64,000 nucleotides of DNA from Opimibacter sp041746735 (GTDB lineage: Bacteria > Bacteroidota > Bacteroidia > Chitinophagales > Saprospiraceae): NCBI GenBank assembly GCA_041746735.1, contig JBGTGP010000017.1, positions 62,001 through 126,000 on the forward strand. The letters run 5' to 3'. The notes under the pieces are model-generated. The model was not told where the DNA came from, did not search any database, and saw nothing but the letters and a program-made list of their open reading frames with translations. Within the stretch, counting starts at the first letter, position 1, and each line of letters opens with the position of its first letter. Positions 53,823 to 60,421 of this stretch are shown here, piece by piece. Position numbers and translations under genes: made by a program.

Positions 53823-53841
53823 TATACTTGGGTATACCCAA
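53823..53841 (+). promoter_or_regulatory. Palindrome overlapping a -7-like box upstream of pirin
   Basis: A 14-bp perfect palindrome ttgggtatacccaa (53828-53841) overlaps tatacttg (53823-53830), one base off TAnnTTTG. It lies about 60-80 bp before the pirin ATG. A repressor operator is plausible; no regulator gene is adjacent. Confidence 0.4.
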
Positions 53842-53903
53842 AAAAGTTCATTTCAGGTATGCCGGACTGAACAGGTGACCTGCGGTGTTGTTATGGAAAG
53901 ACT

Positions 53904-54653
53904 ATGCGTATTATACCTGTATCACAACAAGCAAGAGGCGCGTTCAACAACGGCCAGATTATAGAAAACAAACCGATCGGATTTCCGCAAGACGGTGGAT
54001 TTGTCAGACCTTATTCGTCATTGTTTTATTGGGCAAGGGCGGAAGGTATGGTCGACAGTACCATCGGACTACATCCGCACAAGGGATTTGAGATCATGTC
54101 CTTTGTACTGGAAGGCCGCATACGGCATTTCGATACGCAGATGAATGACTGGAAGCCGCTGGAGACCGGAGATGTACAAATCATCCGGGCGGGCAATGGT
54201 ATCTCACATGCAGAACATATTGAAAAAGGAGGCGTGATCTTTCAGATATGGGTGGACCCGGACTTGTCAAGAACGATGAACCAGGAAGCTTCGTATGATG
54301 ATTATAAGGCTGCTGATTTTACGACGACCCAGGTGCCGGGTGCTACTGTCACGCATTATGCAGGAGAGAAAGGTCTCATCCGTTTGGATACACCAGAAGT
54401 CGATATCAGGAGGATAAACGTGAAGGAGACGCCCTATACCTGGGCTCGAGAGTCAGGAACGATCAGGTCGCTTTATATTATTTCAGGATCGGGTATGATC
54501 AATGGCCAAACCGTCGAACAGGATGATTTTATCATCGCGGAGGATGACACAGACGTCGTCATCGATGCGCATGATAGCGGATTGGATGTTTTTGCTTTTA
54601 CCGTGCCGGCTGATCCCGGGTATGCCACGTATGCGCACCGGTTGACCGCCTGA
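53904..54653 (+). CDS. Pirin family protein
   Basis: A 249-residue bicupin. The N-terminal cupin has the pirin metal motif HPHKGFEIMSFVLEGRIRH and later NGISHAEH; the second cupin (about residues 160-245) has the segment SGMINGQTVEQDDFIIAED. Bacterial pirins bind iron and can act as quercetinases or as partners of metabolic enzymes. It is alone upstream of the nucleotidyltransferase pair on the same strand (about 40 bp). Confidence 0.93.
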   Translation: MRIIPVSQQARGAFNNGQIIENKPIGFPQDGGFVRPYSSLFYWARAEGMVDSTIGLHPHKGFEIMSFVLEGRIRHFDTQMNDWKPLETGDVQIIRAGNGISHAEHIEKGGVIFQIWVDPDLSRTMNQEASYDDYKAADFTTTQVPGATVTHYAGEKGLIRLDTPEVDIRRINVKETPYTWARESGTIRSLYIISGSGMINGQTVEQDDFIIAEDDTDVVIDAHDSGLDVFAFTVPADPGYATYAHRLTA

Positions 54654-54701
54654 CCCAGGAGGTTTAGAGAGATTGCATATTGTTTTTGATCTTTGTCCAT
54701 A

Positions 54702-55154
54702 GTGGGACATATATTCAACCCAGATTTTCAGGATTTCATTCTGGCGCTCAACAAAGCCCATGTGCGCTATATACTGGTGGGAGGATATGCGGTCATCCTA
54801 CATGGTTATAACAGAACCACCGGCGATATGGACATATGGGTTGAGCGATCAGAGGCCAACTATCTGAAACTACTCGAGGCCTTTCACTTGTTTGGCATGT
54901 CTACGTTTGATATGTCACTACAAAATTTTCTTGATCCTTCCGCTTATGATGTATTTACCTTTGGTGTTCCACCAGTCAGTATCGATATCATGCTGGATGT
55001 GAAGGGACTGAGCTTCCCGGAAGTTTATTCCAGATCCACATCACATGAGGTGGATGACATACAAATCCGGCTTATCGACAGAGCATCTTTGATAGAGGCG
55101 AAGCATGCAGCAGGCCGGTTCCGGGATATGGATGATATTGAGCATCTACTGTAA
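54702..55154 (+). CDS. DUF6036-type nucleotidyltransferase
   Basis: A 150-residue MNT-fold protein with the motif YILVGGYAVILHGYNRTTGD followed by MDIWVE, that is GG...GxxRxTxDxD, and a third acidic position in VSIDIML. These residues fit a catalytic minimal nucleotidyltransferase as found in AbiEii- and MNT/HEPN-like pairs. No ATG precedes the domain; a GTG at 54702 (used here) or a TTG at 54693 must start it. The small gene 13 bp downstream is its likely partner. Activity is unproven. Confidence 0.8.
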   Translation: MGHIFNPDFQDFILALNKAHVRYILVGGYAVILHGYNRTTGDMDIWVERSEANYLKLLEAFHLFGMSTFDMSLQNFLDPSAYDVFTFGVPPVSIDIMLDVKGLSFPEVYSRSTSHEVDDIQIRLIDRASLIEAKHAAGRFRDMDDIEHLL

Positions 55155-55167
55155 AGTGATTTGTACA

Positions 55168-55371
55168 ATGGAAGAGAAGCGATTGGACCGAAATGCTTTT
55201 AAGCGGCAGACCGCAGAAGAGGCTTCCCGCACTACAGCCTGGTGGCGTCAGCAATCCGCTGCGGAGAGGTTGCGGTCAGCCTACCATCTGTCTCTTCGGG
55301 CGTATGGCTATGATCCGGCGCATGAGCCACGTCTGGACCGAACCGTTTTTTCGATGCGGAAGCGGTCATAA
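55168..55371 (+). CDS. Small partner protein of the DUF6036 nucleotidyltransferase
   Basis: A 67-residue basic protein (MEEKRLDRNAFKRQTAEEAS...), predicted helical, with the segment WWRQQSAAERLRSAYHLSLR then AYGYDP. Similar short proteins accompany DUF6036 genes in Bacteroidota, often in the opposite order, and have no named family here. Immediately downstream is a strong terminator read from the other strand. I infer a toxin-antitoxin-like or regulatory pair, without direct evidence. Confidence 0.7.
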   Translation: MEEKRLDRNAFKRQTAEEASRTTAWWRQQSAAERLRSAYHLSLRAYGYDPAHEPRLDRTVFSMRKRS

Positions 55372-55399
55372 AAAAAGCCATCCGGCAACGGATGGCTTT
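55369..55399 (-). terminator. Rho-independent terminator for the hsp20 genes
   Basis: An 11-bp perfect stem (aaagccatccg / cggatggcttt) with a GNRA-like gcaa (plus strand) loop. On the minus strand it is followed by seven T, so it serves the hsp20 operon; it may also act for the convergent small gene. Confidence 0.9.
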
Positions 55400-55426
55400 C
55401 AACGTCCACATGAAAATTTCAGATTA

Positions 55427-55870
55427 CTACTTGATTTCGATCGTGGTAGCGGATGGTTTTTTCCACGATTCTTCTTTTTTCGGCAACCGTACATTCAGCA
55501 CCCCATTTTCGTAGCTGGCCGAAATACCTTCCCGGTGGATGGAATCATCCAGTTGAAAAGAACGACGGAAGGTGCTGTAATTAAATTCCCGGCGGGTAAA
55601 CCGCTTTTGGGTTTCTTCCGTCTCTGTTTTCTTTTCCGCGGAGATGATCAGAGAATCGTTTTCGATACGGAGCTGGAAATCACTTTTTTCCAGTCCGGGT
55701 GCTGCAAGTTTCAGGTCGAAATGATCCTCATGCTCTTCCACATTGACAGAAGGAGAGGAGATTGTGAAATCGGATCCCAGTACATCGGTCATGGTCGCAT
55801 TAAACAGGTTGTCGATCCACTTTCCAAAGGATCCCGAGGGGACTACCGGATGAAATTTTGAAGTACTCAT
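55427..55870 (-). CDS. Hsp20/alpha-crystallin small heat-shock protein
   Basis: A 147-residue ATP-independent holdase. Alpha-crystallin core at about residues 40-140 with FDLKLAAPGLEKSDFQLRIEN, the FTRREFNYSTFRRSFQLD strand and A-x-x-x-n-GVLNVRLPK; the C-terminal tail EIK is short. It is 19 bp downstream of a second Hsp20 gene (56% or so similar by eye in the core); the two form an operon ended by a terminator. Confidence 0.95.
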   Translation of the reverse strand: MSTSKFHPVVPSGSFGKWIDNLFNATMTDVLGSDFTISSPSVNVEEHEDHFDLKLAAPGLEKSDFQLRIENDSLIISAEKKTETEETQKRFTRREFNYSTFRRSFQLDDSIHREGISASYENGVLNVRLPKKEESWKKPSATTIEIK

Positions 55871-55889
55871 GATAGATAAGGTTTAATGG

Positions 55890-56321
55890 TTATTGAATGT
55901 GTATAGTCATTGTTTCAGGCTGGGCATCCGGAATGACGATCGCCAGAATGCCTTGCTCGAAAGTAGCAGTGAGGGCATTGGTGTTGGCATTTTTGTGCAA
56001 ACGGAATACCCTTTTAAATGTGGAATAGTCAAATTCCTTTCTAACCATTTTAAGGTCAGCACCTTCCTTTGCCGACTGGCCGCTGATGATGAGCTGGTCA
56101 TCCTGAATCTCGATTTTGATTTGATCCCGGGTAAATCCGGGCACTGCCATCTCAATCGTATACGCTCCGTCTGTCCGAAGGATGTTTGCCGCCGGACGTG
56201 CTGCAACGGGATTTGTTGTATTGTTTCCAACTGTATGTTGAGGTTGGTATGGGTTGGCCCATCCAGTTACGTGTGGCCGGTAGCCAGCTCTGGTCTTTGG
56301 ATAGCATGCATAAGGTCTCAT
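55890..56321 (-). CDS. Hsp20/alpha-crystallin small heat-shock protein (first of tandem pair)
   Basis: A 143-residue holdase. Its N-terminal arm is Pro/Tyr-rich (RPYACYPKTRAGYRPHVTGW) and the alpha-crystallin domain runs from about residue 45 (YTIEMAVPGFTRDQIKIEIQ ... EFDYSTFKRVFRLHKNAN ... FEQGILAIVIPD). The C-terminal IXI motif is replaced by MTIHIQ. Tandem duplication with the downstream gene suggests hetero-oligomers. The 226 bp upstream hold its promoter region, but I found no clear CIRCE or consensus heat-shock element. Confidence 0.95.
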   Translation of the reverse strand: MRPYACYPKTRAGYRPHVTGWANPYQPQHTVGNNTTNPVAARPAANILRTDGAYTIEMAVPGFTRDQIKIEIQDDQLIISGQSAKEGADLKMVRKEFDYSTFKRVFRLHKNANTNALTATFEQGILAIVIPDAQPETMTIHIQ

Positions 56322-56482
56322 GTAATATCAAGTTTTTAAGTGATCGAATACCTCCCTTTATTCAAAGGATGTACCACTCAAAAACTTCATGACAATATGT
56401 CTTAAAGGGCCCAAGATAAGCGCCATTATGACATATGCTAACTTGATCTCCTATCAAAATGGCATTTGGAGAATAGAAAAGC

Positions 56483-56504
56483 GAATACTGACGGCTCAGT
56501 ATTC
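56483..56504 (-). terminator. Hairpin downstream of the double TonB-C gene
   Basis: A 9-bp perfect stem (gaatactga / tcagtattc) with a cggc loop. On the minus strand it is followed by a T-rich stretch (cttttctatt), giving a plausible terminator 44 bp after the gene. Confidence 0.6.
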
Positions 56505-56547
56505 CCTTTTCTACAAAATCCCTTGGAAAGGGTATGAACTTAGAGTT

Positions 56548-57387
56548 CTATTGCTTGGGCAACTGGAATAGGATCGGCAGTTTCATTCTGACCGGAACGG
56601 TCTTTCCATCCTGCATGGCGGGTGTCCAGGCGGGCATACTCTCCAGGATACGGAGAGCTTCCTCATCGCATCCGTGGCCAATGCCTTTGATGACCTTGGC
56701 ATCTGTGATGGCACCGGTCTGATCGACTACAAACTCCAGGACCACCTGACCGTGGGTCTGTGTTTTGATTGCTTCCTCAGGATATTGAAGATTGGTTTTG
56801 ATATGCTGGAGGACTTTCTGAAATGTACAGTCGATAGAGTCCTTTACCTGAGGATCGCAGCCGGCAAATCTTGGCATAACTTCAGCTATTTCCCGGATAT
56901 ACACGGTTGTATCTGCTGCGGCAGGAGTGGATGGCGCGACTTCTTTAGGGGGCATGGCCAAACTAAAGCTCACGGGTGACACGTACCGGTAGGCTACACG
57001 CTTTCCGTTATGCTCCGCGGGCACCCATTTGATTTTTTTGGTTTTCATTAAGGTGATTACGCGGGTGGCTTCAGGTCCCAGACCCAGCCCGGGATCCTGC
57101 AGCGCTTTCACTTCGCCGATGGTGCCGTTTTTTTCAATAACAAATTCCATAATGACGACTCCACCAACCCCCTGTGCCCGTGCTTCGGGAGGGGACTGCA
57201 GATTGGCGGCGATAAAATCTGCCAGTCGTGATTTGGTACAATCCGGGATTTTGGGATCGCAGCCCGGCCACGCCGGTGCGATGTCAGTGCGGCGTAATGC
57301 TTCGCTCAGCGGGGTCTGCGCCGACATGGTGCATGTAGCAGAGGTCAGGACAATAGCCGCACAGATAAGATAATGGAATGTTTGCAT
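56548..57387 (-). CDS. Secreted protein with two TonB C-terminal domains
   Basis: A 279-residue protein with a signal peptide (to about residue 23) and two TonB-C domains in tandem: about 60-140 (VGGVVIMEFVIEKNGTIGEV) and about 195-275 (THGQVVLEFVVDQTGAITDA). Each is preceded by a cysteine-containing linker (WPGCDPKIPDC; FAGCDPQVKDSIDC) that looks duplicated. No transmembrane anchor or proline-rich spacer, so it is not a classical energy transducer. It is probably a periplasmic protein-binding module, and the ExbB/D genes are not in the window. Confidence 0.88.
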   Translation of the reverse strand: MQTFHYLICAAIVLTSATCTMSAQTPLSEALRRTDIAPAWPGCDPKIPDCTKSRLADFIAANLQSPPEARAQGVGGVVIMEFVIEKNGTIGEVKALQDPGLGLGPEATRVITLMKTKKIKWVPAEHNGKRVAYRYVSPVSFSLAMPPKEVAPSTPAAADTTVYIREIAEVMPRFAGCDPQVKDSIDCTFQKVLQHIKTNLQYPEEAIKTQTHGQVVLEFVVDQTGAITDAKVIKGIGHGCDEEALRILESMPAWTPAMQDGKTVPVRMKLPILFQLPKQ

Positions 57388-57427
57388 AGTATGGGAATAT
57401 ACGATTGGAGGCTCTCTAACGAAAGAG

Positions 57428-57435
57428 CAAAGATA
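57428..57435 (-). promoter_or_regulatory. -7 promoter box of the double TonB-C gene
   Basis: TATCTTTG on the minus strand, exact TAnnTTTG, giving an expected 5' leader of about 35 nt. It lies just after the lpxH stop, so the TonB-C gene probably has its own transcript. Confidence 0.45.
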
Positions 57436-57463
57436 AATATTCCCTTTCGGCGAGATGCGAAGG

Positions 57464-58207
57464 CTATTGTTTATAATATGCTAATGTGAGATCCTGCCCA
57501 TCAAATACGGCATACGAATTGTACGTCAGCCAGTCCCCCAGGTTGATATACCTGGCGCCTTGCACACCCAGGTCGTAGTCGATTGGCAGGTGTCGGTGAC
57601 CGAAGATAAAGTAGTCGATGGTGTGGTCTTGGAGGTACTCCAGAGCAAACTGGATTAGCCATTCCTTTTCCGGGACTAAAAAGATTTCCTCGCGGGTATG
57701 CTGCCGGCTCGTACCGGACCAGTACTTCATGATCCGCAGGCCGGTATTGGGATGGACTCGCGCATAGAGCCATTGGCTGAGCGGATGGGCAAATACCTTT
57801 TTGATAAATTTATATCCATAGTCGCCGGGTCCCAGACCGTCGCCGTGGCCGATAAAAAAACGTTTGCCATCGATCTCATGTGTCACCGGAGACCGGTGTA
57901 TAGGGATGTCGAATTCGTCTGTAAGATATCGGAACATCCACATGTCATGATTACCAGTAAAATAGTGGATGGGTATACCCGCATCCCGGATCCGGGCCAG
58001 ACAGCCCAGCAGCCGGCTATACCCTTTGGGGATGACACGGCCATATTCAAACCAGTAGTCCCAGACATCGCCCACCAGGTAGAGCGCTTTCATGTCCGGG
58101 GCTGAGGCATCCATCCAGCGGACGATGAGTTTTTCACGTGCTGAACTTGTGGTTGCGGCGTCTGTCCCCAGGTGAAAGTCAGAGGCGAAAAAGGTCTTAT
58201 GGCTCAT
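57464..58207 (-). CDS. lpxH: UDP-2,3-diacylglucosamine diphosphatase
   Basis: A 247-residue calcineurin-fold hydrolase of lipid A synthesis producing lipid X. The metal motifs are SDFHLG, GDVWDYWFEY, GNHDMWMF, FIGHGDGLG and GHRHLP. It is distinguished from general phosphoesterases by HPLSQWLYARVHPNTGL. It overlaps the stop of the 3-hydroxyanthranilate dioxygenase gene by four bases (ATGA), an operon arrangement without an evident metabolic link. Confidence 0.92.
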   Translation of the reverse strand: MSHKTFFASDFHLGTDAATTSSAREKLIVRWMDASAPDMKALYLVGDVWDYWFEYGRVIPKGYSRLLGCLARIRDAGIPIHYFTGNHDMWMFRYLTDEFDIPIHRSPVTHEIDGKRFFIGHGDGLGPGDYGYKFIKKVFAHPLSQWLYARVHPNTGLRIMKYWSGTSRQHTREEIFLVPEKEWLIQFALEYLQDHTIDYFIFGHRHLPIDYDLGVQGARYINLGDWLTYNSYAVFDGQDLTLAYYKQ

Positions 58208-58731
58208 TCCACAAATCTCGGATCAGCATCCATGACGTGGCCGCAGTTGGGGCATGTCCGCATCTCGGTGGAAGCGTAAAATTCTTGGAAGCGGGGCAGG
58301 AAATCCTTTTCAATATTGGTCAGATGAAAGCGGGTATCATGAAGTTTGGTATTGCATTTTTCACAAAACCACATCAGTCCATCCTGCTCGGTTTGTTGTC
58401 GTTTGAGTTCGATGACCAGTCCGATCGTTCCTTCCGGTCGCATGGGGCTGTGCGGGGTGTTTCCAGGCAGGAGAAACATCTCGCCTTCCCGTATAGGGAT
58501 ATCCACGGCCTGGCCGTTTTCCTGGATGCGCACATTGATATCACCTTCGAGCTGATAATAGAGCTCTTCGGTTTCGTTGAAGTGGTAGTCTTTCCGGGCA
58601 TTGGGTCCGGCGACGATCATCACGATATAATCCCCGGCATCATGATAGAGATTCCGGTTGGCGACAGGTGGCTTGAGTTCGTGGCGATGCTCGTCTATCC
58701 AGGCCTGGAGGTTGAAAGGTCGGCGTATCAT
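58204..58731 (-). CDS. nbaC: 3-hydroxyanthranilate 3,4-dioxygenase
   Basis: A 175-residue cupin opening the ring of 3-hydroxyanthranilate to the precursor of quinolinate in the kynurenine route to NAD. Active-site iron ligands are in DYHFNETEELYYQLEGD (His, Glu) and NTPHSPMRP (His). The C-terminal rubredoxin-like iron site is CEKC ... CPNC, typical for bacterial enzymes. It is the first gene of a unit with lpxH. The partner kynurenine monooxygenase lies 3.6 kb away on the same strand, with the Fic gene and a repeat-rich block between. Confidence 0.95.
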   Translation of the reverse strand: MIRRPFNLQAWIDEHRHELKPPVANRNLYHDAGDYIVMIVAGPNARKDYHFNETEELYYQLEGDINVRIQENGQAVDIPIREGEMFLLPGNTPHSPMRPEGTIGLVIELKRQQTEQDGLMWFCEKCNTKLHDTRFHLTNIEKDFLPRFQEFYASTEMRTCPNCGHVMDADPRFVE

Positions 58732-58764
58732 GGTCTAAAATTAGGAATAATAATAGAAAATGGA

Positions 58765-58790
58765 TGCAGGAGTGAGCCTGATTTGGGTCC
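58765..58790. repeat. Left flank repeat of the Fic region
   Basis: The sequence tgcaggagtgagcctgattt followed by gggtcc. Its first 21 bases recur with one mismatch at 60028-60048 right of the Fic gene, and its last 12 bases (tgatttgggtcc) recur exactly at 60012-60023. Confidence 0.65.
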
Positions 58791-58880
58791 GTATCACAAT
58801 GTATCTATGCGTATCAAAACGTATCATTTTGATAATGAAATTTCAAATCATAATCGTATATTTGCGTATCGAATCGTATC
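58790..58880 (+). promoter_or_regulatory. CGTATC repeat array and promoter of the Fic gene
   Basis: Seven CGTATC-like hexamers at 58790, 58800 (tgtatc), 58810, 58820, 58855 (cgtata), 58865 and 58875, many at exactly 10-bp spacing. An inverted repeat atcaaaa-N7-ttttgat covers 58813-58833. A -7 box TATATTTG (58857-58864) sits between repeats, 29 bp upstream of the ATG. The array would suit a protein binding the same helix face repeatedly, possibly the HTH of Fic itself. Confidence 0.7.
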
Positions 58881-58893
58881 AAAAAACAGAAAA

Positions 58894-59934
58894 ATGGACA
58901 ACCGAGTGTATGATTTTAAGCTGAACATTGAATGGAAACTGATCAACCTCATCAGCGAGATAGATCGGTTTGACTCACGTTGGACGGCTATTGACCGAAA
59001 GGAAGGTCATAGTCTCAAAGAGTTGAAAAGTATAGCAACCGTAAGAAGCGTAGGGGCTTCCAACCGGATAGAAGGAAATAAAATGAGTGATGAAGAGGTG
59101 AATGTGCTGTTGCAAAAAATAGACATAACAAAACTTAACGATAGGGATTCGCAGGAAGTTGTAGGCTATTTTGAGACGTTAGATCTAATATCAGAATCAT
59201 ACCAGGACATATCTATTACTGAAAGTCAAATAAAGAATTTGCACAACCGATTGATGAAATACAGCACAAAAGATGAATGGCACAAGGGAAATTTTAAAGA
59301 GCATAACAATGCTGTTGAAGCTACTTTTCCTGATGGGACTCGCTACATTGTGTTTCAGACAACGGAAGCAGGTTTTGCAACCGAAGATGCTATGAGGCGG
59401 CTGGCGGATTGGTATAATGCTGAAAATGAAGTTCACCCCGTGATTAAAATAGCTTCATTTGTGTATGAATTTTTGAGCGTACATCCGTTTCAGGATGGCA
59501 ATGGCAGATTAAGCCGACTTATTTCTACGCTTTTGTTGCTGAAGAACGGGTATAAATGGATACAATATGTAAGTTTTGAACATGAAATAGAAAGTCGAAA
59601 ATCAGAATATTATCAGGTGCTTGGAAGTTGCCAGGCACAGCGCCCCAATGAAGATATAACGGGTTGGCTATTATTCTTTTTAAACTGCTTGGCAAATATT
59701 CAGCTACAGTTATTGGCTAAGCTGGAAATAGTCGGAGTGCAAACGCAATTGTCGGCGAGAGAAAAATCGATACTCACTATCATACAAAACCGTCCAGGCA
59801 TTCAGTCGGGCGAAATTGCCAGAAAATTATCCATACCTGCCCCAACGGTTAAAAGGATTTTATCTGCCTTGGTCGGCAAAGGACTAATAGAAATGCAAGG
59901 AAGCGGACGTAGCGTAAGCTATACCATAATATAG
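58894..59934 (+). CDS. Fic family protein with C-terminal HTH
   Basis: A 346-residue Fic (AMPylase/nucleotidyl-transferase fold) protein. N-terminal DUF4172-like helices include the class II inhibitory motif SNRIEG ([S/T]xxxE[G/N], about residues 56-61). The catalytic loop HPFQDGNGRLSR is complete (about 197-208). The C terminus holds a winged-helix HTH (SGEIARKLSIPAPTVKRILS). Targets of such Bacteroidota Fic-HTH proteins are unknown; autoinhibition and DNA-binding autoregulation are inferred. The gene is AT-richer than neighbouring nbaC and lpxH, and it is flanked by short repeats. Confidence 0.93.
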   Translation: MDNRVYDFKLNIEWKLINLISEIDRFDSRWTAIDRKEGHSLKELKSIATVRSVGASNRIEGNKMSDEEVNVLLQKIDITKLNDRDSQEVVGYFETLDLISESYQDISITESQIKNLHNRLMKYSTKDEWHKGNFKEHNNAVEATFPDGTRYIVFQTTEAGFATEDAMRRLADWYNAENEVHPVIKIASFVYEFLSVHPFQDGNGRLSRLISTLLLLKNGYKWIQYVSFEHEIESRKSEYYQVLGSCQAQRPNEDITGWLLFFLNCLANIQLQLLAKLEIVGVQTQLSAREKSILTIIQNRPGIQSGEIARKLSIPAPTVKRILSALVGKGLIEMQGSGRSVSYTII

Positions 59935-60011
59935 CGAGTTCTTGAAATTGCTTGGCTCATACCATAGTTTGCTCCGGCATGCGGGGTGGGCCCGGGATGC
60001 CGGAGCAAGCA

Positions 60012-60048
60012 TGATTTGGGTCCAGGTTGCAGGAGTGAGTCTGATTTG
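60012..60048. repeat. Right flank repeat of the Fic region
   Basis: Contains tgatttgggtcc (60012-60023) and tgcaggagtgagtctgattt plus g (60028-60048), both matching parts of the left flank repeat at 58765-58790. The order of the two pieces is swapped relative to the left side. Confidence 0.65.
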
Positions 60049-60175
60049 CTGTTGTTGGAGTTTGCTTCAACAACGGGGCACAGCTTCGGTGTTTGGGCAC
60101 AGATCCGTGTTGCAGGAGCAAACTCCTGCAACAGCAATACCTGCCGGATCATTTCCCGGGCTGCGGAATCGAACT
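60048..60175. repeat. REP-like double-hairpin repeat, copy R1
   Basis: A first hairpin (60051-60074, gttgttggag-tttg-cttcaacaac, one G-T pair) and a second perfect hairpin (60109-60132, gttgcaggag-caaa-ctcctgcaac), separated by about 34 bp. The same order and intervening sequence recur at 62164-62284. The loops tttg and caaa are complementary. Confidence 0.8.
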
Positions 60176-60232
60176 GCTGCAACAGCAAAGCATGATGGTT
60201 CACTCACCATTGGATTTGATTGTGAATAGTTG

Positions 60233-60273
60233 GCTGTTGTTGGAGTTTGCTCCAACAACGGGGCACAGCTTCG
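60233..60273. repeat. REP-like hairpin repeat, partial copy R2
   Basis: Only the first half of the unit is present: gctg followed by the perfect 10-bp hairpin at 60236-60259 and ggggcacagcttcg. It breaks off where the hypothetical-gene block begins. Confidence 0.75.
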
Positions 60274-60421
60274 ACAAGTGAAAACAATTTTACACTTTCT
60301 AAGCAACTTTCAAGAGAAAGTCTTACATTTCGACTGAATTGTAACTAAGTCTTTATTGAATTTGATAAAATTTATAATTATGAGGCCCAACCATTTTATA
60401 GTGGGTTAACTGCTCATTGTC

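Noticed and set aside
54459..55861. Various frames antisense to pirin, the nucleotidyltransferase and Hsp20
   Set aside because: They are shadows of well-supported genes and show no independent coding signs.
56389..56571. 60-codon plus-strand frame between the hsp20 and TonB-C genes
   Set aside because: It overlaps the hairpin and the 3' end of the TonB-C gene and has no protein-like pattern or family.
58138..58893. N-terminal extension of the Fic reading frame to 58138
   Set aside because: It runs antisense through the nbaC gene and through the CGTATC array; the ATG at 58894 matches Fic N termini and follows the -7 box.
59935..60330. CRISPR array, considered because of repeated GTTG units
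   Set aside because: The units are hairpins with complementary loops, unequal spacing and conserved sequence between them; there are no uniform spacers and no cas genes.
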